This document shows, in pieces, positions 9,101 through 16,123 of a stretch of DNA of 64,000 nucleotides. The notes under the pieces were generated by a model that had not been told where the DNA came from, did no database searches, and saw nothing but the letters and a program-made list of their open reading frames with translations. The first letter of the stretch is position 1. The number at the start of each line of letters is the position of its first letter. Location of the stretch: positions 304,141 through 368,140 of the forward strand of contig NZ_GL890840.1 of NCBI RefSeq assembly GCF_000211815.1, in the 5' to 3' direction. The stretch is from Moorena producens 3L. GTDB lineage: Bacteria > Cyanobacteriota > Cyanobacteriia > Cyanobacteriales > Coleofasciculaceae. The translations under genes were made by a program, and so were the position numbers.

Positions 9101-9417
9101 GTGCTGGTGCAGATAAGTTTGTCTTGAATATCCCTACTGAAGGGATAGATTACATTAGCGACTTTGTCAGTCAGCAGGGGGATAAACTACAAATTTCGGC
9201 TAGTGGCTTCGGCAGTGGTCTTGTTCAAGGAATTTTAGATGTGGGTCAATTTGTTTTAGGTGCTGCCGCCTTAGATACAAATGACAGATTCATCTATGAT
9301 CGTTCATCAGGATTACTATCATTCGATGCTGACGGTTCAGGTACACTAGGTGCTGTACAAGTTGCGAATTTCTCTAACAAAACTGCCTTAACGAATACTG
9401 ATATCCTGATTGTATAG
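6118..9417 (+). CDS. Serralysin-like RTX metalloprotease with two C-type lectin modules
   Basis: The start is set at ATG 6118, which has AGGGA upstream; a TTG at 6100 is less likely. The product is 1099 residues. Residues about 10-200 are an M10/serralysin-type catalytic domain with HEIGHALGLKH (130-140, the three zinc histidines and the catalytic Glu) and a Met-turn VMSYND. RTX calcium repeats follow (about 330-450), then a C-type-lectin-like domain (about 538-660: WFPGEPND, EDYAVMGW, WNDLQN), RTX (about 667-725), a second lectin-like domain (about 815-960), RTX (about 961-1000) and a C-terminal region ending FDADGSGTLGAVQVANFS. The lectin plus RTX block is an internal duplication. There is no Sec signal, and type I export is expected. 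It is probably an extracellular calcium-dependent protease with glycan-binding modules. Confidence 0.9.
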   Translation: MGVKRSGNNDIDALLDDDYWVDTGKPVSLTYSINYSTGSDGLDLSERSMVREALTRWSEVANITFREVSNKGNLRFSGQSGISGVASQKNARKWWKPRSWRSDKLDHVNIKLGKDSATGRGHRFLDVALHEIGHALGLKHPGDYNGDTGKGSSPFLPYYKDNNTNTVMSYNDVGDYAATPMPYDIRAVQYIYGSNNFNSGNTYYRFDSVNGYSYDNGLARRGSEKLPMKLSIWDSGGVDTLDFSKLGPVIFNISRSSGYYFDIRGGGILTSQHAYKSITYQPIDNTNNTSSLRYKTTRYGTSIAYGVVIENVIGSLTSDTIIGNFSANHLKGGNGNDSLYGNGGSDSLFGEAGNDSLIGGTGRDELYGGTGNDSLDGNTGNDYLSGSSGNDFLRGGTGRDQLHGGTGNDTLSGDSGSDILSGSSGHDYLYGGIGNDYMYGGSGNDTYTVDSSGDHVFEYANQGIDIVYASTTYGLSAHLEYLNLTGTNSINGYGNNLNNVINGNSGNNNIWGGLGLDTVNGGDGDDIIYGDYIIASTGQYLFSLPGTWLSTQAEAQRLGGNLVTINNATEQSWLNTTFGTNEVFWIGLSDRTIEGQWQWVSGETSTYRNWFPGEPNDYRSSSIPDGEDYAVMGWGNQGWNDLQNYPNQHLRGIIEIPSVSPEIGESDILNGGAGNDRIYGGGGDDQLYGSYGNDNLYGGFGNDLLKGESGRDRMKGGFGDDQYVLDVDSMGDTIVEYAGQGIDKVYTSITYHLGDNLENLELDGTNPINGYGNNLNNVIQGNSASNNIWGGRGHDTVNGGDGNDIVYGDYLVTRNGHSYLLSQPGTWFNTQAEAQRLGGNLVTINDEVEQNWLNTTFGFNYDGFNVEANRFEANQLFWIGLTDHTTEGQWQWISGETSTYRNWAFGEPNNYTDDEDYAVLVSWFNQNWEQTWFWVGAQNYPNKVYLHGIIELPSVIQEIAGNDSLYGGAGNDRIYGGAGDDLLNGGTGNDVLSGGAGADKFVLNIPTEGIDYISDFVSQQGDKLQISASGFGSGLVQGILDVGQFVLGAAALDTNDRFIYDRSSGLLSFDADGSGTLGAVQVANFSNKTALTNTDILIV

Positions 9418-9479
9418 GATACATTAGACATCTCCATAAATTTGGTGTTAAGCTAGAGAGGATAATGGTTTTATATTCT

Positions 9480-9535
9480 CTAGCCTATTGCCTATTGCCT
9501 ATTGCCTATTGCCTATTGCCTCTTGCCTTTTGCAT
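9480..9535. repeat. GCCTATT heptamer array
   Basis: Five tandem GCCTATT units, then GCCTCTT and GCCTTTT, lie between the convergent metalloprotease and permease genes. Confidence 0.75.
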
Positions 9536-9579
9536 TTCTCAAGGTAGACTATGTTCACAACTGAACTAAAAATGCTATA

Positions 9580-10467
9580 TCAACGCCACAACCGCTTAAT
9601 TTCTTGCCAAATTTGTGATTGTCCTAACTGAGTATTCGGATGAGTTAAAACTCCCTGACTGGGACTAAACAAAAATGCCAGCATAAATAAACCAAAAGCT
9701 ACTAAAACAATTGCTGGTCCAGAAGGCAGATTAAAAAAATAACTCAGGTACATACCAGTAATACTAGCTACTACCCCAAGGGCTGAACCCAAAATCATCA
9801 TCTGGTGCAACCGATGGACTAATAAGTAAGCTGTTGCTCCTGGTGTGATTAACATCGCTAGCACCAAGATCACTCCAACTCCTTTGAGGCTAGCGACAAT
9901 GGTCAAGGCAATCAAGATCATCAGACCAAAGTTCAGCAAGTTAGTTGGTAAACCTGCTGCTTTTGCCCCTAAGGGATCAAAGGTATAATACATTAATTCT
10001 TTGTACAGCAGGAGAATGATTGATAGTACAATCGCGGTGATAATGGCTGTATTGATGACTTCTTCATTGGTGACACTCAGAATATTGCCGAATAGGAAGT
10101 GATTGAGGTCAATTTTGTTATCTTTCTGCATCACCGTAATTAAAGTGATGCCTAGGGCAAAGAAAGCGGAAAACACAATCCCCATGGCGGCATCTTCTTT
10201 AATTTGCGATCGCGTCCGGATCCAAGTAATCACCACAGTGCTAACCACCCCAGCAATAAAGGCTCCCACAAAAATGTCAGCACCGATCATAAATGCGATC
10301 GCTAATCCCGGTAGTACAGAATGACTGATAGCATCTCCGAGTAACGCAAGTCGCTGTACCATTAGGTAGCTACCAACTGCGGCACAAACGATGCCCACTA
10401 ACACCGCAGTAATTAGCGATCGCTGCATAAACCCATAGTGCAACGGCTCAATTAAAACCTCTAACAT
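9580..10467 (-). CDS. mntB: Mn/Zn-type metal ABC transporter permease
   Basis: This 295-residue integral membrane protein is of the ABC-3 family, with eight or more hydrophobic segments. Diagnostic stretches are GSYLMVQRLALLGDAISHSV, LPGLAIAF, KGVGVILVLAMLITPGATAY and LPSGPAIVL. It forms the membrane channel of a metal importer with the ATPase encoded just upstream on the same strand and the divergent binding lipoprotein. Similarity to the cyanobacterial MntCAB system and the absence of a His-rich loop in the binding protein favour manganese, but ZnuB cannot be excluded. Heptamer repeats (10504-10616) fill the gap to the ATPase gene. Confidence 0.88.
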   Translation of the reverse strand: MLEVLIEPLHYGFMQRSLITAVLVGIVCAAVGSYLMVQRLALLGDAISHSVLPGLAIAFMIGADIFVGAFIAGVVSTVVITWIRTRSQIKEDAAMGIVFSAFFALGITLITVMQKDNKIDLNHFLFGNILSVTNEEVINTAIITAIVLSIILLLYKELMYYTFDPLGAKAAGLPTNLLNFGLMILIALTIVASLKGVGVILVLAMLITPGATAYLLVHRLHQMMILGSALGVVASITGMYLSYFFNLPSGPAIVLVAFGLFMLAFLFSPSQGVLTHPNTQLGQSQIWQEIKRLWR

Positions 10468-10499
10468 ATAGCATTTTTAGGTTAAATGTAAACATAAGA

Positions 10500-10618
10500 T
10501 TGAGATAAAAAGGGAACAGGGAACAGGGAATAGGGAACAGTAGGAAACAGGGATGGAAGGATTTTTTTGTGCTATCATAAATCAGCTTTTGCCTTTTGCC
10601 TTTTGCCTTTTGCCTTAT
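10500..10618. repeat. GGGAACA and GCCTTTT heptamer arrays
   Basis: Imperfect GGGAACA units at about 10508-10553 and GCCTTTT units at about 10588-10616 separate the permease and ATPase genes, which otherwise look like one operon. Confidence 0.75.
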
Positions 10619-10619
10619 T

Positions 10620-11438
10620 TCACTTTACAGCAACTGGATCTAACCAAAAAACGACTTGACCACCATAAGCCTGTTGCATATTAGCTGCACTCAATACCTC
10701 TTGCCTAGAGCCACTAGCAATTAACTCCCGATTCAACAAAATCAAATCATCAAAATGAGTGATCGCTTCTCCCAAATCATGGTGAACTACCAGCACAATT
10801 TTTCCGGCATCGGCGAGTTGATGGAGGATAGTAAAAATTACAGCTTCAGTTTTTTTGTCAATACCAGCCATCGGTTCATCAAAACATAATATATCTGCTT
10901 GTTCAGCTAATGCTTTAGCGAGAAAAACGCGCTGCTGCTGTCCTCCCGATAGCTGTCCAATGGGACGATTGCGGTAATCCCCCATGGCAACTTGTTCGAT
11001 GGCATCCGCTGCAATCCGCCGGGATACCGTGGAAAAGCGACGAAACCATCCTGTTTTCCGGACTCTACCCATTAGCACAACATCCCAGACAGTAGCGGGA
11101 TAAGTCCAGTCAATTTGCGTCCGCTGTGGCATATAAGCCACCTTTTCTAACTGTTCTATCAACGGTTTTCCCTGATACATAGCTTTGCCTGTGGCAGTGG
11201 GAACTAACCCCAGCATGGCTTTGATCAAAGTACTTTTCCCAGCACCATTCGGACCAATAATTCCAGTTAATCGTCCTGGTTTGATCTCACAGTTGATATC
11301 CCTGAGTGCTTCTACTAGGCGGTAGTGTACACCCAGTTGCCTCAGGGTAATGGTTCCTGTCTGGGACAGATTGCTATATCCAGCTTGGTGTTTCCTCTTG
11401 GGAGAAGCAAGGTGATGAACCGAGGCAGCATCTGGCAT
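10620..11438 (-). CDS. mntA: Mn/Zn-type metal ABC transporter ATP-binding protein
   Basis: The start is placed at the ATG at 11438 (MPDAASVHHL), because the longer frame to 11525 adds a stretch unlike ABC ATPases. The product is 272 residues. Walker A GPNGAGKSTL, signature LSGGQQQRV, Walker B DILCFDEP and a switch histidine (VVHHDLG) are all present. It powers the permease encoded downstream. The family position (metal-chelate importers of the ABC-3 permease class) follows from the neighbouring genes. Confidence 0.9.
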   Translation of the reverse strand: MPDAASVHHLASPKRKHQAGYSNLSQTGTITLRQLGVHYRLVEALRDINCEIKPGRLTGIIGPNGAGKSTLIKAMLGLVPTATGKAMYQGKPLIEQLEKVAYMPQRTQIDWTYPATVWDVVLMGRVRKTGWFRRFSTVSRRIAADAIEQVAMGDYRNRPIGQLSGGQQQRVFLAKALAEQADILCFDEPMAGIDKKTEAVIFTILHQLADAGKIVLVVHHDLGEAITHFDDLILLNRELIASGSRQEVLSAANMQQAYGGQVVFWLDPVAVK

Positions 11439-11525
11439 AGAGGGTTCCGGAAACAAAAAATTAAACAAATATGAAAATAGTTTACCATGAAATATGAAAA
11501 GAATATGATAAGACTTATGCTGCAA

Positions 11526-11840
11526 ACCTAGTTTCTTAGCAAAATTACACCGATTTCAGCCTTTGATTGATAGCGATGCAGCGAGGTAGTGCGGTATTGG
11601 GCGTTGCTGAATTGAAGTATGAATGCGCGATCGTCTGGTTTTGGTCAAGCCCCCTAAATCCCCCAACTTTGCGGTGCGACCCAAGGGCGATTTACTCGCC
11701 CATTGGAAAGCGCACCGGGGGGGACTTTCAGAGTTTTGTTCCCCCCAGAATTGGGGGGCTAGGGGGGCGGAATCATACCCAGAATCAGCAACGCCCGGTA
11801 TTGGTGCGTAAGTTCTGATCAAAAGATAACGATTAAGCCG
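11526..11840. repeat. Divergent intergenic region with interspersed palindromes
   Basis: This is the divergent promoter region between the ATPase gene and the binding-protein gene. It contains a degenerate 44-bp copy of the GGTGCG...CGCACC palindrome (11673-11716), followed by GGGGGGACTTTCAGAG, CCCCCCAGAATTGGGGGG and CTAGGGGGGCGG. The repeats displace any compact shared operator; I see no clear Mur/Zur box. Confidence 0.6.
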
Positions 11841-12818
11841 ATGAGAGTAATTACTAAGTCCTACAGTAGAAAGCGCCAATGGTGGCTGACAGTAGTAATC
11901 ATTTTAGGAGTCTGGATAAGTGGGTGTGATACCACCGGAACAAAGCAGAGTGGTATTGATGGCGATGATAAGCCGAATGTAGTTACCACTAGCACTATCA
12001 TTACCCACTGGACGAAACAAGTAGGAGCAGATGAAATTGAACTGACGGGTATCCTAAAACCGGGAGCAGATCCCCATGTCTATGAGCCAGTCCCAGCCGA
12101 TACTATAGCGTTGGAACAAGCTAATCTGATTTTATACAATGGCTACAATCTGGAACCAGCACTGATTAAGCTGATTAAGTCTGCTGGGGTTAAGGTCAAG
12201 ACCTTTGCAGTTGCGGAAGTGGTGTCACCCTTGAATTTTGAACACGAAGGCAAGACGGAACCGGATCCTCATGTTTGGGGGGATGCTAAAAATGCGATCG
12301 CAATGGTGAATGCCATTCGGGATCAGTTGATTGAACTCTCACCGGAGGACAAGGAAGAATTTACCAAGAATGCAGCACAGCTAACTGCTGAATTGAAAAC
12401 GCTTGATGCTTGGATTATCCAGCAGATTCAAACTATTCCTCAGAAGCACCGCTACCTAGTCACAACTCATGATGCTTTTCAATATTATGCTCGTGCCTAT
12501 GGCATACCAGTGGCTGGAACCTTAATTGGCATGAATACTGAGGAAAAACCCAGTGCTCAGACTGTCAAGGGTTTGGCAGACGCTATCAAAAAAATTGGGG
12601 TTCCAGTGATTTTTGCGGAAACCACGATTAACCCAGCTTTGATCAAGACTGTGGCTCAGGAAGCTGGGGTGAAATTAGCGCCAGAAGAATTATACTCTGA
12701 TTCCTTAGGTGTACCGGGTAGTGAAGCTGATACTTACATCAAAATGTTAATCACTAATACTCACACAGTTGTTGAAGGCTTAGGAGGGAACTATCAAACG
12801 TTTAATCCAGTTGAGTAA
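11841..12818 (+). CDS. mntC: Metal ABC transporter substrate-binding lipoprotein
   Basis: This 325-residue cluster A-I (ZnuA/MntC/PsaA-adhesin type) binding protein has a lipoprotein signal ending in WISGC (Cys at residue about 29). Expected metal ligands are visible: His in DPHVYEP, His in DPHVWGD, Glu in FAETTINP and Asp in YSDSLG. The His/Asp-rich loop typical of ZnuA is missing, which fits manganese. It is transcribed divergently from its ATPase and permease genes, an unusual split for an importer that is commonly one operon. Confidence 0.88.
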   Translation: MRVITKSYSRKRQWWLTVVIILGVWISGCDTTGTKQSGIDGDDKPNVVTTSTIITHWTKQVGADEIELTGILKPGADPHVYEPVPADTIALEQANLILYNGYNLEPALIKLIKSAGVKVKTFAVAEVVSPLNFEHEGKTEPDPHVWGDAKNAIAMVNAIRDQLIELSPEDKEEFTKNAAQLTAELKTLDAWIIQQIQTIPQKHRYLVTTHDAFQYYARAYGIPVAGTLIGMNTEEKPSAQTVKGLADAIKKIGVPVIFAETTINPALIKTVAQEAGVKLAPEELYSDSLGVPGSEADTYIKMLITNTHTVVEGLGGNYQTFNPVE

Positions 12819-12937
12819 TGTACTTGACTAATGTACTTGACTAATTGCCAGAGACTTGTTTGAGTTTTTAATCATTTAGCTACCTGCTCTCTAGATGCCA
12901 GCAAAGGTAGACGAAGAGATAAATACAATGGTCAGAT

Positions 12938-14179
12938 CTATGGATTAATTAGGTTTTGGAACCGTTGCTCGTCTTTAATCATGTCAAAATCCGCATCAAT
13001 ATTAATGATAGACTTAAGTCTATCATTCAAACTCATCGCTTGTTCTAAACTGGCAATTGCTGAGTCAATCTCACCGTTTAAAACATAATAACAAGCTTCA
13101 TTGTAGTAAAGATTAGATGAATTTGATTTTAGCTGCCGTACTCTTTCCAAACTGTCCCAGGCTTCTTGATAGCGACCAAGTTTGATCAAGGCATAGGCTC
13201 TATGGTTCCAAGCATGATGAAAATCTGGGTTGAGCTGAATCACCTGATCATAGGAAATCAGTGCTTCTTCATACTGTTCCATGTATCTGAGAGTATAACC
13301 TTGTCCAAACCAACTCCTAAAGTTGTTCGGATTAATTTTAATCGCCTCGGCATGGGCAGCGAGGGATTCCTCATATCGCTTTAATCTCTGCAGGGCTTGG
13401 CCTTTTCCTGACCAAGCCACATCGGAATCTGGCTGGAGCTGAAGCGCTTTTTCATAGGATGCGATCGCATCTTGATAGCGATTTTCAATCCACAGAGCGT
13501 GTCCTTGATTGATATAGTCATCAACTGTTAAGTATAGCTGGGGATTAGCAGACTTTAACGACTCCAGCTGTTTAGTTAGCTCTTCCAGTTTTTGTTGGAC
13601 TTCTGGAGCAACAAATTCTTCTTGGATAATCGACGGAGTAATTCGAGAAATTTCGTTAAAAATCTGCTCTTTCTCATGTTGAGCAGCCACAACTAGATGC
13701 TGGAGTTGAGAAACAAAATCAGATTTCAGCGTTTCCAGCTCCTGCTTAAAAGCTTCAACTTGTCGTTTTAATTCCGTAGTGACTTCAGCATCAATTTGCT
13801 CTTTTATTTTTTGTTCAGCTTCTTCTTGGAATTGCTTTTGCGTCTCAGACACTAATTGGTTGATGATGCTACGACGTAGCAAGAGCACTGCCAGACTAGT
13901 AACAATAGGGATGGCGATTAGTACTGTAATTAAAAGGTTGAGCAGGTTAATCGTCCAGTCAAAGGTTCGATGAACTTCCGATTGGATATGATTGCGAATT
14001 GTGTAACTTTTCTCTAGATGATCATTAATTAACCTTTCCACTTCCTCCCGTTCTTGGTTCGACAGTAGTGGAGTTGGTGGTGTAGCGTTAGGAAATGATG
14101 AATTAGGTTGAGCAATTGCCCCCTCAACTGATAGCAGTAAAGTAGCCAAAGTAATAGCAAGGTTAGGCTTGATTTTCAT
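12938..14179 (-). CDS. Membrane-anchored TPR protein with coiled coil
   Basis: The 413 residues begin with a Sec-type signal (cut near AIAQ, residue 24). A single transmembrane segment (about 75-101) and a long E/K/Q-rich coiled coil (about 105-200) follow. Four or five tetratricopeptide repeats (about 220-360) include ALQLQPDSDVAWSGKGQALQ and AIKINPNNFRSW. TPRs are protein-docking modules, so a scaffolding role at the inner membrane is inferred. It is divergent from the antiporter gene, with only a short gap. Confidence 0.75.
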   Translation of the reverse strand: MKIKPNLAITLATLLLSVEGAIAQPNSSFPNATPPTPLLSNQEREEVERLINDHLEKSYTIRNHIQSEVHRTFDWTINLLNLLITVLIAIPIVTSLAVLLLRRSIINQLVSETQKQFQEEAEQKIKEQIDAEVTTELKRQVEAFKQELETLKSDFVSQLQHLVVAAQHEKEQIFNEISRITPSIIQEEFVAPEVQQKLEELTKQLESLKSANPQLYLTVDDYINQGHALWIENRYQDAIASYEKALQLQPDSDVAWSGKGQALQRLKRYEESLAAHAEAIKINPNNFRSWFGQGYTLRYMEQYEEALISYDQVIQLNPDFHHAWNHRAYALIKLGRYQEAWDSLERVRQLKSNSSNLYYNEACYYVLNGEIDSAIASLEQAMSLNDRLKSIINIDADFDMIKDEQRFQNLINP

Positions 14180-14275
14180 AACAACTCATATCAAGTGTTG
14201 CCAATCCGAATCAACTGTGTTTTTATAATTGAGCGACAAGTAATTACATTTTATATACGAGCACGAACATTTCGG

Positions 14276-15898
14276 ATGCTAGGCAGTACAATTTGGATCT
14301 TATTGATGGGCTTTTTTGGGGGTCAACTTGCCCGTCGCTTGGGAGCACCTCCTTTGATTGGCATGATTGTGGTGGGTATCGTGATCGGACCAGAAGTGGG
14401 GGATGCGATCGCACCACAAGTCCTAGTTATTGCTGATGACCTACGCACCTTCGCAGTTATGGTCATTTTAATGCGGGCAGGACTGGGATTGGATCTCGAG
14501 AAACTCCTGGAGCAAGGAACTGTTGCGCTAAGGTTAGGCTTTTTGCCCGCCATCACCGAAGCGATCGCAGTAGCTGTTGCTGCGATAATACTGTTTAATT
14601 TCGATTTTCCCACTGGATTACTCCTAGGTTGTGTAGTCGGAGCAGAATCCCCCGCCGTGATTGTGCCAGGAATGCTGCGACTCAAAAGTTTAGGCTGGGG
14701 CGTAGCTAAAGGGATACCGGATGTGATTCTAACTGGGAGTGCCTTATCCGATGTCCTAGTATTGCTACTCTTTAGTTTGATGGTGAATTTCTTGGCACAA
14801 GGAACGATCAACAGTAATGCTATCCAATTCCTGCCCCTGCAAGTTCTAATCCAGGTCGCCCTTGGTGTCTTAATTGGATATATCGCTGCTCAGTTAATTA
14901 TTTTCCTATTAACCAAACAAAATTGGACCGAGACTATCGTCCAAGATACCTTAATTACCGCAGCAATTGCCTTATTATTAGTAGTGTTAGCTAAAAGTCT
15001 GCCATACTTTTCTGGCTATTTAGCTACCATGGCAATGGGATTTTTCCTAATACAATTAGACCCTCCCTTAGCACGACGCTTGCGAGTGGAATTTAACCAT
15101 CTGTGGGTAGTAGCAGAGATTATTCTATTTGTCTTGATGGGAGCTAGTATCCAACTGCGGGTATTAGAAACAACCCTGTTACCTGGCATTTTAATCCTCG
15201 CCATTGGCTTATGTATCGGTAGGATGGTCGGGTGGTATCTCTCCACATTGGGGAGTAATTGGACTTGGCGAGAGAAACTGTTTTTGTTACCCGGAAACTC
15301 CGCAAAAGCCACAGTACAAGCAGCCATTGGTGGTATTCCCTTGAGTCAAGGGCTAGAAGGAGGTCAGACAATTTTAGCGATCGCAGCCCTCTCAATTTTG
15401 ATTACTGCACCTCTAGGGGCTTGGGCAATTCCCACCTTTGCCCCTAAACTCTTATCCCAAGACCCTGTAGACCCCACCAAAGTAACCGTTGCCTCTCATA
15501 CTCTGCTACTAGCCGCTGTCGATACCTCTAATTTAGCCACCCACGTATTAACTAAAGTAGCAGATTTAGCAAGACGAAGTAATGGGGAAGTTATTGTTTT
15601 ACATGTGATCACAACATCAAATCAGCCAGAAGTCAAGCAGTTACAGAACCAAACCAAACGCTTGCTCTTGGATATTCGGCATCAGTTTATTACCGTAACC
15701 GGTTCGATTCCCGAAGAAATTGTTCGCATAGCCCAAGAGCATCAAGTAACAGATATTGTGATCGGAAAACGGGGACATCAACCCTGGCAGCAAGTGCTGG
15801 TCGGTTCCGTATCTCAGGCAGTGTTAGAAACCAGTCCAATTCCAGTAATTTTGGTTGAAGAATTGGAACGAACCAAAGTAACTTATCCTAGCAAATAA
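14276..15898 (+). CDS. Cation/proton antiporter with C-terminal UspA domain
   Basis: The start is placed at ATG 14276 (MLGSTIWILLMGFFGGQLAR); the open frame to 14195 adds a non-membrane leader. About 12 transmembrane segments span residues 1-390, with LGAPPLIGMIVVGIVIGPEV and the GCVVGAESPAVIVPG motif typical of CPA-family monovalent cation/H+ antiporters. Residues about 425-555 form a universal-stress-protein domain (LLAAVDTSNLATHVL, IVIGKRGHQPWQQVLVGSVS, PVILVEE). The G-x2-G-x9-GS nucleotide loop is partly retained. It probably exports Na+ or K+, with activity tuned by nucleotide binding. Confidence 0.85.
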   Translation: MLGSTIWILLMGFFGGQLARRLGAPPLIGMIVVGIVIGPEVGDAIAPQVLVIADDLRTFAVMVILMRAGLGLDLEKLLEQGTVALRLGFLPAITEAIAVAVAAIILFNFDFPTGLLLGCVVGAESPAVIVPGMLRLKSLGWGVAKGIPDVILTGSALSDVLVLLLFSLMVNFLAQGTINSNAIQFLPLQVLIQVALGVLIGYIAAQLIIFLLTKQNWTETIVQDTLITAAIALLLVVLAKSLPYFSGYLATMAMGFFLIQLDPPLARRLRVEFNHLWVVAEIILFVLMGASIQLRVLETTLLPGILILAIGLCIGRMVGWYLSTLGSNWTWREKLFLLPGNSAKATVQAAIGGIPLSQGLEGGQTILAIAALSILITAPLGAWAIPTFAPKLLSQDPVDPTKVTVASHTLLLAAVDTSNLATHVLTKVADLARRSNGEVIVLHVITTSNQPEVKQLQNQTKRLLLDIRHQFITVTGSIPEEIVRIAQEHQVTDIVIGKRGHQPWQQVLVGSVSQAVLETSPIPVILVEELERTKVTYPSK

Positions 15899-16030
15899 CA
15901 AGTATTGTAGTGTTCGAAACGCTATCAGGTGCTAAGCTTTAATTACTAAAACTTAACACCTAAAATCTAACACCTAAAATCTAACATCTTGCCCTAACCA
16001 TAAAAACTAAATTGACAGGGTATTAGTACT

Positions 16031-16122
16031 TAAGCTATCAGCTATCAGCTAATGCGCGTAGCGCAATCGGTGATTTTGAATAAAATAAGCTGAGCCCTGA
16101 CGGCTGACTGCTGAATACTTAC
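16031..16122. repeat. AGCTATCAGCT...GCTGAATACTTA repeat
   Basis: AAGCTATCAGCTATCAGCTA with AATGCGCGTAGCGCA at one end and GACGGCTGACTGCTGAATAC at the other. It is the same family as 4307-4377 and the 3538-3770 pieces. It lies between convergent genes. Confidence 0.5.
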
Positions 16123-16123
16123 A